Below, one piece after another: positions 24,018 to 31,392 of a DNA stretch of 44,869 bases (positions are counted from its first letter, which is position 1; each line of letters begins with the position of its first letter). Below the pieces are notes generated by a model. The model had not been told where the DNA came from, made no database searches, and saw only the letters and a list, made by a program, of their open reading frames with translations. The stretch is from an uncultured Clostridia bacterium (lineage in GTDB: Bacteria > Bacillota > Clostridia > TANB77 > CAG-508). The translations under genes and the position numbers were made by a program. The stretch covers positions 1-44,869 of the forward strand of contig CALXEV010000011.1 of assembly GCA_944387425.1 (NCBI GenBank). The letters are read 5' to 3'.

Positions 24018-24788
24018 TTAACTATCTGTTTTATTTATCTGTGTTCCATTATTATCTATAATATAATTATCCTTATATATTAAGTCTGATACTGTAGTAA
24101 CTTGATATCCATTGGTTTTGATGTTTTTTAACAGCATATCTAAACTATCTGCTGTGTGTTCAGTTCCATTATGTGTCAATATTATTGAACCTTTTTGCAA
24201 CTTTTCTTTTATCCTTCCCCACATCTCGTCTCCTGTTAGACCTTTATAGTCTAATGTATCTATATTCCATTGTATTGTATAACATCCATTTTCTCTTGCT
24301 GTATTTATTACTGTGTCATTATATTCTCCATATGGAGTTCTGTACAATCTTGTTTTTTCTCCCGTTATTTTTTGCAATTTTTCTACTCCTAATTTTATTT
24401 CCTCCAAATTTTTTTCTGCGCTTAATTGTTCAACATGAGGATGTGTATTACTATGTGTTCCTATTTCATGCCCTGCTTCATATATTTTTTTCACTGCTTC
24501 AGGATATTTTTCAGCCCATTCTCCTACTATGAAAAAAGTTATTTTTACTTCATTTTTTTCTAATGTTTCTAAAATCCTGTCTATGTCATCTGCTGACCAT
24601 GCACAATTCATTGTTAATGCAACTTTGTTTTCCTCTGTTTTTACTTTGTATATTGGCAAAACTCTTTCACTTGAAGAAGTAGGAAGTATTTGAGCTGTAC
24701 TCATATTGGCAATTATAATTAAAACTCCAACAGTTAATATTGAAACGAAATATGTTTGGATTTTTTCTTTATTAAAAACCAGAAACAT
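24018..24788 (-). CDS. PdaB-like polysaccharide deacetylase family protein (sporulation type)
   Basis: A 256-residue protein with an N-terminal signal anchor (about residues 12-34) and a NodB-type deacetylase domain closest to PdaB, which acts on spore cortex or related wall glycan. Metal-site histidines His112 and His116 (THSNTHPH), candidate metal ligand Asp67/68, and the RTPYGEYN motif (from Arg150) are present. The first motif reads TMNCAWSADD where PdaB has SFDxAW: the aspartate used as catalytic base is Asn61, so activity may be reduced or changed. AGGAGGT precedes the ATG. A Spo0A-box-like TGTCGAA lies 90 bp upstream. Confidence 0.87.
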   Translation of the reverse strand: MFLVFNKEKIQTYFVSILTVGVLIIIANMSTAQILPTSSSERVLPIYKVKTEENKVALTMNCAWSADDIDRILETLEKNEVKITFFIVGEWAEKYPEAVKKIYEAGHEIGTHSNTHPHVEQLSAEKNLEEIKLGVEKLQKITGEKTRLYRTPYGEYNDTVINTARENGCYTIQWNIDTLDYKGLTGDEMWGRIKEKLQKGSIILTHNGTEHTADSLDMLLKNIKTNGYQVTTVSDLIYKDNYIIDNNGTQINKTDS

Positions 24789-24877
24789 TATTTTACCTCC
24801 TAGTAAATGATACTAAATTTTATGCTTTTCTTTTTTATAACAGAACTTATATACGAATTAATTTTTGCATGACACAT

Positions 24878-24884
24878 TTCGACA
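24878..24884 (-). promoter_or_regulatory. Possible Spo0A box upstream of the PdaB-like gene
   Basis: TGTCGAA on the minus strand matches the 0A-box consensus TGNCGAA, 90 bp before the start of the PdaB-like gene. A 7-mer like this is expected a few times by chance in 45 kb. Confidence 0.25.
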
Positions 24885-24914
24885 AAAAACTACACAAATT
24901 CATGATTACTGCTG

Positions 24915-24952
24915 TTGACTAGAGTATTGTTAAAAATTTTATTGCTATACTT
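24915..24952 (+). promoter_or_regulatory. Promoter region of XRE copy 1 (extended -10)
   Basis: TGCTATACT (24943-24951) is an extended -10 box; an upstream TTGACT is 25 bp from it, too far for a normal -35. The 38-bp block is 30/38 identical to the one before XRE copy 2. Confidence 0.55.
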
Positions 24953-24978
24953 TTAAAAAAACTATGTGGGGTGATTTT

Positions 24979-25215
24979 ATGACTTTATCTGATGCTGTTA
25001 GAAAAAGAATCAATTATTATTTAAAACAAAAGAACATGAGTTTATGGGGACTATTTAAAGCATCTGGTGTACCAATATCTACTTTATCAGCATTTATGAA
25101 TGGAAGAACCGAATTAATAAAATTAGATACTTTATTACATATTTGTGAAGGTTTTGGAATTACAATCGCCAATTTTTTTGAAGATGATATATTTATTGAA
25201 GTTGAACAAGATTAA
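24979..25215 (+). CDS. XRE-family HTH regulator, tandem copy 1
   Basis: A 78-residue protein consisting of one HTH domain (LFKASGVPISTLSAFMNGRTELIKLDTLLHICEGFG). The frame is open to 24964, but GGGGTGA precedes the ATG at 24979 and the protein then has exactly the length of its neighbour. Copy 1 and copy 2 are identical at 64 of 78 positions with no gaps; the recognition region PISTL-AFMN differs only at two positions. They could bind the same or overlapping sites, singly or as heterodimers. No effector domain or partner toxin is adjacent. Confidence 0.85.
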   Translation: MTLSDAVRKRINYYLKQKNMSLWGLFKASGVPISTLSAFMNGRTELIKLDTLLHICEGFGITIANFFEDDIFIEVEQD

Positions 25216-25241
25216 AACATTTATCACTCGTGAATATCGTG

Positions 25242-25261
25242 TAGTGTATTTGGATACACTA
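25242..25261. promoter_or_regulatory. Candidate operator: 8-bp inverted repeat TAGTGTAT-N4-ATACACTA
   Basis: A perfect inverted repeat between the two XRE genes, just upstream of the promoter of copy 2 and absent before copy 1. It could be an operator for one of the XRE proteins or a weak terminator of copy 1 (only a short T-run follows). Confidence 0.45.
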
Positions 25262-25287
25262 TTTTAAAGAATTTTCTTGCTATACTT
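25250..25287 (+). promoter_or_regulatory. Promoter region of XRE copy 2 (extended -10)
   Basis: TGCTATACT (25278-25286) as extended -10, aligned without gaps to the block at 24915-24952. Confidence 0.55.
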
Positions 25288-25317
25288 CTTTTATATCAAT
25301 GTTTACGAGGTGGTTTT

Positions 25318-25554
25318 ATGTATTTATCTGATGCTGTAAGAAGTAGAATTAAATTTTATCAAAAAAAGAAAAATATGAGTCTATGGGCTTTATTCAAAGC
25401 TTCTGGTGTTCCAATATCAACACTTGCAGCTTTTATGAATAAAAGAACTGAATTGATAAAGTTGGACACTTTACTTCATATCTGTGAAGGATTTGGAATA
25501 ACAATTACTGAATTTTTCGAAGACGATATATTTGCAGATGTTGAACAAGAATAA
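25318..25554 (+). CDS. XRE-family HTH regulator, tandem copy 2
   Basis: A 78-residue single-domain HTH protein, 82% identical to the preceding gene and preceded by GAGGTGG. Differences cluster in the first 17 residues and at the C-terminal helix (ITEFFEDDIFADVEQE against IANFFEDDIFIEVEQD). Gene and promoter were evidently duplicated together. It ends in a bidirectional terminator shared with the alkD gene. Confidence 0.85.
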   Translation: MYLSDAVRSRIKFYQKKKNMSLWALFKASGVPISTLAAFMNKRTELIKLDTLLHICEGFGITITEFFEDDIFADVEQE

Positions 25555-25587
25555 AAATAGTTCTGGCATACCACCAGAACTATTTTT
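25553..25587. terminator. Bidirectional intrinsic terminator
   Basis: Perfect 14-bp stem (25553-25566 with 25574-25587; centre TAGTTCTGG / CCAGAACTA), 7-nt loop; serves XRE copy 2 (+) and the alkD gene (-), whose stop codon lies in the stem. Confidence 0.87.
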
Positions 25588-26257
25588 TATATTTTCTTAT
25601 GTTTTTCTTTTCTTCATCACTTACTCTATATGACTCACATATTTTTTGTATTGATTTATTTTGAGTAAATTTATCTAATTTGTTATTTTTTAAATATTCT
25701 AAAGTTTTTTCTTTTTGTCTTATATATGCAAAAGACAACAACCATGCAATAGCCATTTCTACATAATAATCGTTACTTTTAATCTTATTAACTCTTTCAA
25801 ATATTAATTCTATATACTCATCTGTTATAAAATAATCCAAATACATTACTAATGCAAATCTTATTTCATATTCTCTTTTAGATTTAATATATCTCTCTAT
25901 AAAATTCCACATTTCTTTCATATATTTTTTAGTGATTTTTAAATTACTACAAGTTGTGTCACATACAGCCCAACTATTAATTTTAGGCACAAATTTTTCA
26001 AGTTCATTAATTGTTTCTTGAAGTGAAATCTTTGCATATCCAATTACTAATCCTTGTAAAACTAATTCTTCATAGTATTCACCTGGAGAATTTTCTAAAA
26101 ACTCTTTATAATTTTCTTTAGCTATTCTTTTCGCAATTTCTCTTAATTTAGGAATTCTTACTCCTATAATTTTATCTACATTTGGGCATAGACCACTATG
26201 AAATTCTTTATATTTCAAATCTTGTAATTCAAATAATTCTTTTCTTATATCTTCCAT
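25580..26257 (-). CDS. AlkD-like DNA alkylation repair protein
   Basis: A 225-residue all-helical protein of the DNA alkylation repair (AlkC/AlkD, HEAT-like repeat) family. Typical patterns are VRIPKLREIAKRIAKENYKEFLE near the N-terminus, INSWAVCDTTCSNLK in the centre and YYVEMAIAWLLSFAY in the C-terminal third; AlkD enzymes excise N3- and N7-alkylated purines. The Trp and Asp in SWAVCD correspond to the active-site region of the family. Monocistronic; shares a terminator with the XRE gene. Confidence 0.92.
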   Translation of the reverse strand: MEDIRKELFELQDLKYKEFHSGLCPNVDKIIGVRIPKLREIAKRIAKENYKEFLENSPGEYYEELVLQGLVIGYAKISLQETINELEKFVPKINSWAVCDTTCSNLKITKKYMKEMWNFIERYIKSKREYEIRFALVMYLDYFITDEYIELIFERVNKIKSNDYYVEMAIAWLLSFAYIRQKEKTLEYLKNNKLDKFTQNKSIQKICESYRVSDEEKKNIRKYKK

Positions 26258-26306
26258 TTATTATTCCTCAGAAAAAATTGTACACTTTTATAATCTTTTA
26301 GTCAAG

Positions 26307-26834
26307 TCATATTCCATATTTTCCTGTTGTTGGATCTTTAAAATATTGAATTTTAGGAGGATTTATTGTATATACAGCAAAACTTAATAATAGAGAAATA
26401 ATCAAAACAATTGATATTATTTCAGCTTTATAATCAGTTTTAGATATTAAAATTTGATATGCAACATATTCTCCTAATATAATTGAAATTATAAAAGAAC
26501 TTATATCAAGTATAGCATAATTTGTACCTATTATTCCTGTATAAGTATAGAAAAATACCGTAATAAATCCCATTGCAACAATTATTGCTAATGCCTGTGA
26601 AGTCCAATAATTTTTATTTTTTCTTCCTATAATGAAAAATCCTATTATTGCCATTAATGTCATTGGCATAAACACTAATTTCAAATGTTCCCATGTGCTT
26701 TCGTTTACAGCACTAAACAAGGATACCAATAAGTTTCTACCTGACCAATCATATGTAAAATGTAATAAAGTTCCAAGAATAATGCAAATAATTACCACTA
26801 TTATTTGCCAAGTTTTAATTTTCAAATCAATCAC
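26307..26834 (-). CDS. Integral membrane protein, DUF6512-like
   Basis: A 175-residue protein with about five transmembrane helices and the pattern HFTYDWSGRNLLVSLFSAVNESTWEHLK, which I associate with DUF6512, a small uncharacterised Firmicute membrane family. The conserved NESxWEH motif lies in the loop after helix 1. No function is known. It is transcribed alone or with the alkD gene 49 bp downstream. Confidence 0.75.
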   Translation of the reverse strand: MIDLKIKTWQIIVVIICIILGTLLHFTYDWSGRNLLVSLFSAVNESTWEHLKLVFMPMTLMAIIGFFIIGRKNKNYWTSQALAIIVAMGFITVFFYTYTGIIGTNYAILDISSFIISIILGEYVAYQILISKTDYKAEIISIVLIISLLLSFAVYTINPPKIQYFKDPTTGKYGI

Positions 26835-27013
26835 CTCATTTCATTATATGCAAGTAATCTTTGTAATATTTTTGTAATATAAATGTCACAAAAATGTAAT
26901 ACACTTTTATAATAAATTATTGTATAATGTATTTGACGAATTTTTATACAAATTGTTTAAGTTTGTGTATTATTTGCATTTTATGCAATTTCATATATAA
27001 AATGGAGGATGCA

Positions 27014-28096
27014 ATGAGCATTGAATCTGACTTAAGAAAAGATGGGATTAGAGTTGTTGATGTACTTGATACAATGTCTGTAAACAAAATCGCTCATAGT
27101 ATTGCTACAAAGCTTTGCGAGAACTTTCCAGAACTTTGTTTTAATGAGACAGATTTATTTGCAAAATTGTCCCAATTAAATATGTATAAAGCAACTATGC
27201 CAGAAGGCATGGCTGAAGCTAATTATTTTTATAAAAATACATCTATATATTTTAACGAAAAAATAGCTTATGAAGATTTAGAAGAATTTGCTATACATGA
27301 ATGTATTCATTATATTCAAGAAGTTAAAGATAAAAAAAATAATCTACTTCGTATGGGATTATGCAATTTTGATAATCTTAAAATTGTAGGATTAGGCTTA
27401 AATGAAGCTGCTGTACAATATATTACTTCTAAAGTTATTGGTATAGAGCGAGATTTTGTGAAATACTTTGGTGTTTCATTTAGAACTATAAGCCCATCAT
27501 ATTATCCTATTGAATGTAATTTAATTGAGCAAATGGCATATTTAACTGGTGAAACAGTTTTGTTTGATAGTACTTTTACAAGTAATGATAAATTTAAAAA
27601 TGCTTTTATAGAATTAACTTCTGGTAAAACATATAGTGAAGTTGAATCTTTAGTTGATGAAATTTTAGAGCTTGAAGAAAATATCATTAAATTGAATAAT
27701 AAATCAGCTTCTTATGATGAAAGAAATTCTAAAGTTGATAAATTAGCTTCTAAAATAGATTCATATAAAGAAAAAATAGCTACTCAATATATTGAAGCTC
27801 AAAACTTAATTATAAAAGGATATTTTGATAAAGCTTTTAAAAATATTTCTAATCTAGAAGAACTTGATAATTATAGAAGAAAATTAGAACATTTTAGAGA
27901 GTACATTGGTTATACTGATGATTATACTTTCTATGATGATTATTATACAGAAAAGATGTCAGCCTTAGAACACAAAAGTAATGTACTTGAAAATGGTGGC
28001 ATCGAAACTGCTCTTGAAGTTAAGAAACCTAACAAATTTGTTTCTTGGTTCAGAGCAATCAAAAACTTCGTAACAGGAGAAAAAATACATAATTAA
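27014..28096 (+). CDS. Predicted HExxH zinc metalloprotein, unknown family
   Basis: A 360-residue protein. The frame is open back to 26927, but GGAGG lies 5 nt before the ATG at 27014, giving MSIESDLRKDG. Residues 95-99 read HECIH (HExxH, in EEFAIHECIHYIQE), and 32 residues later NEAAVQYI supplies Glu131, the usual third zinc ligand of gluzincin-type peptidases. Residues about 205-265 form a Glu/Lys coiled coil (LVDEILELEENIIKLNNKS), and the C-terminal 30 residues are basic (KKPNKFVSWFRAIKNFV). There is no signal peptide. A cytosolic peptidase is inferred; no substrate or partner is evident. A degenerate repeat array and a terminator follow. Confidence 0.7.
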   Translation: MSIESDLRKDGIRVVDVLDTMSVNKIAHSIATKLCENFPELCFNETDLFAKLSQLNMYKATMPEGMAEANYFYKNTSIYFNEKIAYEDLEEFAIHECIHYIQEVKDKKNNLLRMGLCNFDNLKIVGLGLNEAAVQYITSKVIGIERDFVKYFGVSFRTISPSYYPIECNLIEQMAYLTGETVLFDSTFTSNDKFKNAFIELTSGKTYSEVESLVDEILELEENIIKLNNKSASYDERNSKVDKLASKIDSYKEKIATQYIEAQNLIIKGYFDKAFKNISNLEELDNYRRKLEHFREYIGYTDDYTFYDDYYTEKMSALEHKSNVLENGGIETALEVKKPNKFVSWFRAIKNFVTGEKIHN

Positions 28097-28109
28097 CAAA
28101 TGATTTTAG

Positions 28110-28236
28110 TATACAAATGATGTTTTTTGCAAGTTATATTTACAAAAGATTTTACATATGATGACTTTACAAATGATAACTATACAAAAGATACCATACT
28201 AAAGATTATTATACATATGATATTTTACATATGATG
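28110..28236 (+). repeat. Degenerate tandem array of 14-15 bp units
   Basis: About seven to nine units with consensus TWTACAWAWGATNN follow each other between the stop of the HExxH gene and its terminator (for example at 28140, 28153, 28168, 28183, 28210 and 28224, approximate). In one frame part of the array would encode [FY]T[KYN]D repeats, but no start codon or stop-free frame covers the block. Confidence 0.6.
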
Positions 28237-28262
28237 AAAGGAGGCATGCGCCTCCTTTTTTG
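28237..28262 (+). terminator. Intrinsic terminator of the HExxH gene
   Basis: Stem AAAGGAGGC / GCCTCCTTT with loop ATGC, then a T-run. Confidence 0.9.
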
Positions 28263-28270
28263 TTGCAAAT

Positions 28271-28335
28271 TTGCCACAGGGACGGTCCTTAGTGGCAAAA
28301 AATAAATTGCCACTAAGGTACGTCCCTAGTGACAA
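28271..28335. repeat. Compact REPIN-like doublet overlapping a stop codon
   Basis: Unit a (28271-28298, core AGGGACGGTCCTT) and unit b (28307-28335, inverted, core AAGGTACGTCCCT) are separated by 8 bp and can form a nearly perfect hairpin, mismatched at two core bases. Unit b covers the last three sense codons and the TAG of the gene at 28326. Confidence 0.88.
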
Positions 28336-29579
28336 TTTAAGTATTCATCTATAGAATTTGCAGCATCTCTGCCTGAGCGAGCAGCCCAAGCAACAGTACC
28401 TTTACTTCCTGCTATTTCTCCACCTGCAAATATCTTAGGATTTGAAGTTCTATTTTTTTCGTCAATTTGAATATATCCCCATTTATTTAATTCTAAGCCT
28501 AATTTTTTAACTACCTCATCTGGCATTGAACCTAAAGCCATAATAATATAATCTATGTCTATTATATAATTACTATTTGGAATATTTACAGGTACTTTTC
28601 TAGTTTCTCCTTCTTTTTGAACAAGTTCTGTTTTTATTAGTTCAACTTGTTCAACTTTTCCGTTTCCCAATATTTTTACAATATTATTTTGGAATAAGAA
28701 TTCAATACCTTCTGTTTTAGCTTCATGAATTTCTTTAGTTTCTGCTGGCATTTGTTCTTCTGCTCTTCTATAAATTACTTTAACTTCTTGTGCCCCTAAT
28801 CTTCTAATAGTTCTTGCACAATCCATTGCAACATTTCCTCCACCAATTACGGCTACTTTTTTGCCTGTATAATCTGGATGATTTTGATATTCAAGTAATT
28901 GATTTCCACCATATACTCCGTCTAATTCTTCTCCTTCAACACCCATTTTAGTAGTTATATTAGCTCCAATTGAAATAAATACCGCATCATATTGTTTTTC
29001 TAGTTCTTCTAAAGACAAGTTCTTTCCAAGTTCTTTTCCATATTCTACTTTTAGTCCTAAGTCAATAATTTTTTGAACTGTATCTTTTACAATTTCTTTT
29101 GATAATCTAAATTCAGGAATACCATGAACTAATAGACCTCCTAAATAATTATATTTTTCAAAAATTGTAACAGAATATCCTTTTTTTAATAGAAATGCAC
29201 TTGCTGTAAGTCCTGCGGGTCCACCACCTATTATTGCTATTTTTTTATTAGTATTTTGTTTATTTGTTTCAGCAATTTTATAATTATTTTTTATTGCCAT
29301 ATCACCCACAAATGCCTCTAATTCTCCTATACTTACAGGAGTAGATTTTATTCCTCTTACACAACTTCCTTCACATTGTTTTGTGTGTGGACATATTCTA
29401 CCACATACTGCTTCTAATACAGTTGTTTCAGACAATATTTCATATGCTTTTTTATAATCTTCTTCTTTCATTGCTTTTATAAATCCAGGTATGTTATTTC
29501 CAAGTGGACATCCCTTATTTGAACATGGTTTTACTGGACAATTTAAACAATAATTTATTTTTTCTTTTAACTCTTCCAT
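28326..29579 (-). CDS. GltD-like NAD(P)-dependent oxidoreductase
   Basis: A 417-residue flavoprotein of the glutamate synthase small-subunit/NfnB-like family. The N-terminal Fe-S region has CLNCPVKPC, CPLG and CGRICPHTKQCEGSC; the FAD site is IAIIGGGPAGLTASAFL and the NAD(P) site VAVIGGGNVAMDCART. No large subunit (gltB) or partner is next to it, so its acceptor is unknown; sulfide dehydrogenase or Nfn-like subunits are alternatives. The C-terminus (after DEYL) is encoded by a REP-like repeat. Last gene of acpS-tatD-udg-this operon. Confidence 0.87.
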   Translation of the reverse strand: MEELKEKINYCLNCPVKPCSNKGCPLGNNIPGFIKAMKEEDYKKAYEILSETTVLEAVCGRICPHTKQCEGSCVRGIKSTPVSIGELEAFVGDMAIKNNYKIAETNKQNTNKKIAIIGGGPAGLTASAFLLKKGYSVTIFEKYNYLGGLLVHGIPEFRLSKEIVKDTVQKIIDLGLKVEYGKELGKNLSLEELEKQYDAVFISIGANITTKMGVEGEELDGVYGGNQLLEYQNHPDYTGKKVAVIGGGNVAMDCARTIRRLGAQEVKVIYRRAEEQMPAETKEIHEAKTEGIEFLFQNNIVKILGNGKVEQVELIKTELVQKEGETRKVPVNIPNSNYIIDIDYIIMALGSMPDEVVKKLGLELNKWGYIQIDEKNRTSNPKIFAGGEIAGSKGTVAWAARSGRDAANSIDEYLNCH

Positions 29580-29593
29580 TTTTTTGCTCCATT

Positions 29594-30151
29594 CTATTTC
29601 ATTTCTTCTAATGCTTTCATAACAAGTTTTAAATCTTTTATAAAATCAATTTTTTTGGTTTCATCTCTTAAAAGTGCAGCAGGGTGCCATGTTGGCATAT
29701 AAAGTATTCCTCTTTTCTCAACCCATTTTCCTCTACTCGCTGTAATTCCATACTCTTTGCCTAATATGTTTTTTAAAGCTATACTACCTAATAACACTAT
29801 TATTTTAGGTTTCACTAATATTACTTGGTTTCGTAAATAATCTAAACATGCAGTAGCCTCATCATCTTCAGGATTTCTGTTTGATGGTGGCCTACATTTT
29901 ACTATATTTGCAATATAAACATCTTCTCTTTTTAGTCCAATTGCTTCAAAAGCTAAATTCATTAGCTTTCCTGCTTTTCCGACAAATGGTATACCTTGAA
30001 TATCTTCGTCTGCTCCAGGTCCTTCGCCAATAAACATTAGTGTTGCATTTTTATTTCCTGTTCCAAATACTACATTATTTCTATTTTTACATAATTTACA
30101 TTTTGTACATTGTTTAGCTTCTGCCTCAAGTTCTTCCCAGTTATTGAACAT
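29594..30151 (-). CDS. Family 4 uracil-DNA glycosylase (Fe-S type)
   Basis: A 185-residue enzyme that excises uracil from DNA. The N-terminal cysteines (CTKCKLC) and Cys in VKCRPPSNRNP are Fe-S cluster ligands of the type-4 family; the catalytic loop is GEGPGADEDIQGIPFVGKAG and the second motif WHPAALLRD. Length and order are as expected. It is 14 bp from the genes on either side in the operon. Confidence 0.92.
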   Translation of the reverse strand: MFNNWEELEAEAKQCTKCKLCKNRNNVVFGTGNKNATLMFIGEGPGADEDIQGIPFVGKAGKLMNLAFEAIGLKREDVYIANIVKCRPPSNRNPEDDEATACLDYLRNQVILVKPKIIVLLGSIALKNILGKEYGITASRGKWVEKRGILYMPTWHPAALLRDETKKIDFIKDLKLVMKALEEMK

Positions 30152-30165
30152 TATTTTCTCCCTTT

Positions 30166-30954
30166 TTAATCGATTTCAAATATTCTCATTGCATTTTCAT
30201 ATGTAGCTTTTGCAACTTCTTCTAATGTTATTCTTTTTACATCTGCTATTCTTTGCGCAACATATTTAACATTCCTACAGTCATTTCTTTTCCCTCTATT
30301 AGGTTCTGGTGCTAAATATGGACTATCTGTTTCAATTAACAGCTTGTCCATAGGTATCATTTGAATTATATCTGCAGAATTTTTTGCATTTTTAAATGTT
30401 ACTGGTCCTGCAAGTGAAATATAATATCCAAGTCTTAATGCATTTTTTATCATTTCTTGATTTTGCTGACAACAATGAAAAATTCCTACCTTATTTACTT
30501 TATTTTCTTCTATTATATTTATCGTATCTACTGATGCATCACGAGAATGAATTACAATCGGTAATTCTAATTTATTAGCTAATTCTATTTGTTTTATAAA
30601 AGCTTGTTCCTGTAATCCTTTGTTTTCTTTATTCCAATAATAATCTAATCCAATTTCTCCAATAGCAACTAATTTTTTTGACTTATTATTTTGCACTAAT
30701 TTTGTAATTTCGTCTAGACTTTTCCACAATTCTTGCTCTGTTTGTGGAATATCATTTGGCGAAATACCACATATTGAATAAATAAAATCATATTTTTTAG
30801 ATAATTCTAATGAATCTAAAGATGATTTTATATTATATCCTGCACATACAAATTTAGTTATTCCAGCATTATATGTATCATTTATTATTTGTTCTCTATC
30901 TTCATCAAATTTTTCATCATTATAGTGTGAATGTGAATCAAAAAATTCCATCAT
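30166..30954 (-). CDS. tatD: TatD-family metal-dependent deoxyribonuclease
   Basis: A 262-residue TIM-barrel metallohydrolase of the TatD family, acting as a 3'-5' exonuclease on DNA/RNA or D-aminoacyl-tRNA-related substrates. Metal ligands are in FFDSHSHYND, AIGEIGLDYYW (Glu), VIHSRDAS, IFHCCQQN and ETDSPYLAPEP. Two adjacent ATGs start the protein (30954 or 30951), both after AGGAGGA. In the same operon as acpS and udg, with a 6-bp gap to acpS. Confidence 0.93.
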   Translation of the reverse strand: MMEFFDSHSHYNDEKFDEDREQIINDTYNAGITKFVCAGYNIKSSLDSLELSKKYDFIYSICGISPNDIPQTEQELWKSLDEITKLVQNNKSKKLVAIGEIGLDYYWNKENKGLQEQAFIKQIELANKLELPIVIHSRDASVDTINIIEENKVNKVGIFHCCQQNQEMIKNALRLGYYISLAGPVTFKNAKNSADIIQMIPMDKLLIETDSPYLAPEPNRGKRNDCRNVKYVAQRIADVKRITLEEVAKATYENAMRIFEID

Positions 30955-30960
30955 TTCCTC

Positions 30961-31329
30961 CTAATATATTGCAATAACATTTGCAACTGCATATGTTTTA
31001 CAATGTGAAATACTAATATCTATACTTTTAATTTGTTCTTTTAATTCTTGTTTTAAAATGTTTACTTGTGGTCTTCCACTCTTATCATTCAGCACTTCAA
31101 TATCTTTCCATTCAATCTCATATTTGTCTGGTAATAATTCTGATATTGCTTTAAATACCGCTTCTTTGCCTGCAAATCTTCCTGCATAATGTTGAGCTTT
31201 TTGTGATTTTTTAGATTCACAATACTCTATTTCATTTTTTGTAAATACTCTTTCACAAAATCTCTCACTTTCCACACTTTCCTTTACTCTATCTATTTCA
31301 ATAATATCTACTCCAACTTTAAAATTCAT
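30961..31329 (-). CDS. acpS: Holo-[acyl-carrier-protein] synthase
   Basis: A 122-residue phosphopantetheinyl transferase that activates acyl carrier protein for fatty-acid synthesis. Signature motifs: VGVDIIEIDRVKE with the Mg-binding Asp, FAGKEAVFKAISELL, and the final DISISHCKTYAVA. The open frame extends to 31359, but GAGGAG lies 5 nt before the ATG at 31329 and the extension runs into a hairpin. First gene of the acpS-tatD-udg-gltD-like operon. Confidence 0.94.
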   Translation of the reverse strand: MNFKVGVDIIEIDRVKESVESERFCERVFTKNEIEYCESKKSQKAQHYAGRFAGKEAVFKAISELLPDKYEIEWKDIEVLNDKSGRPQVNILKQELKEQIKSIDISISHCKTYAVANVIAIY

Positions 31330-31348
31330 ATCTACTCCTCGTAAAGAA

Positions 31349-31384
31349 ACAGCCCTCATAGCCCATACAATGGGAAAGGACTGT
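31349..31384 (-). terminator. Hairpin between the tail-anchored protein gene and acpS
   Basis: A two-tier stem: ACAG / CTGT outside and CCCAT / ATGGG (31362-31366 with 31370-31374) inside, followed on the minus strand by TTTCTTT. Probably a terminator or attenuator before acpS. Confidence 0.5.
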
Positions 31385-31392
31385 AAACAAAA

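Noticed and set aside
24915..24951. TTGACT and TATACT as a normal -35/-10 pair before XRE copy 1
   Set aside because: The spacing is 25 bp, too long for sigma-A; the extended -10 element alone is the better reading.
28110..28236. Repeat array as a CRISPR
   Set aside because: Units are 14-15 bp, degenerate and contiguous, without spacers, and no cas genes are near.
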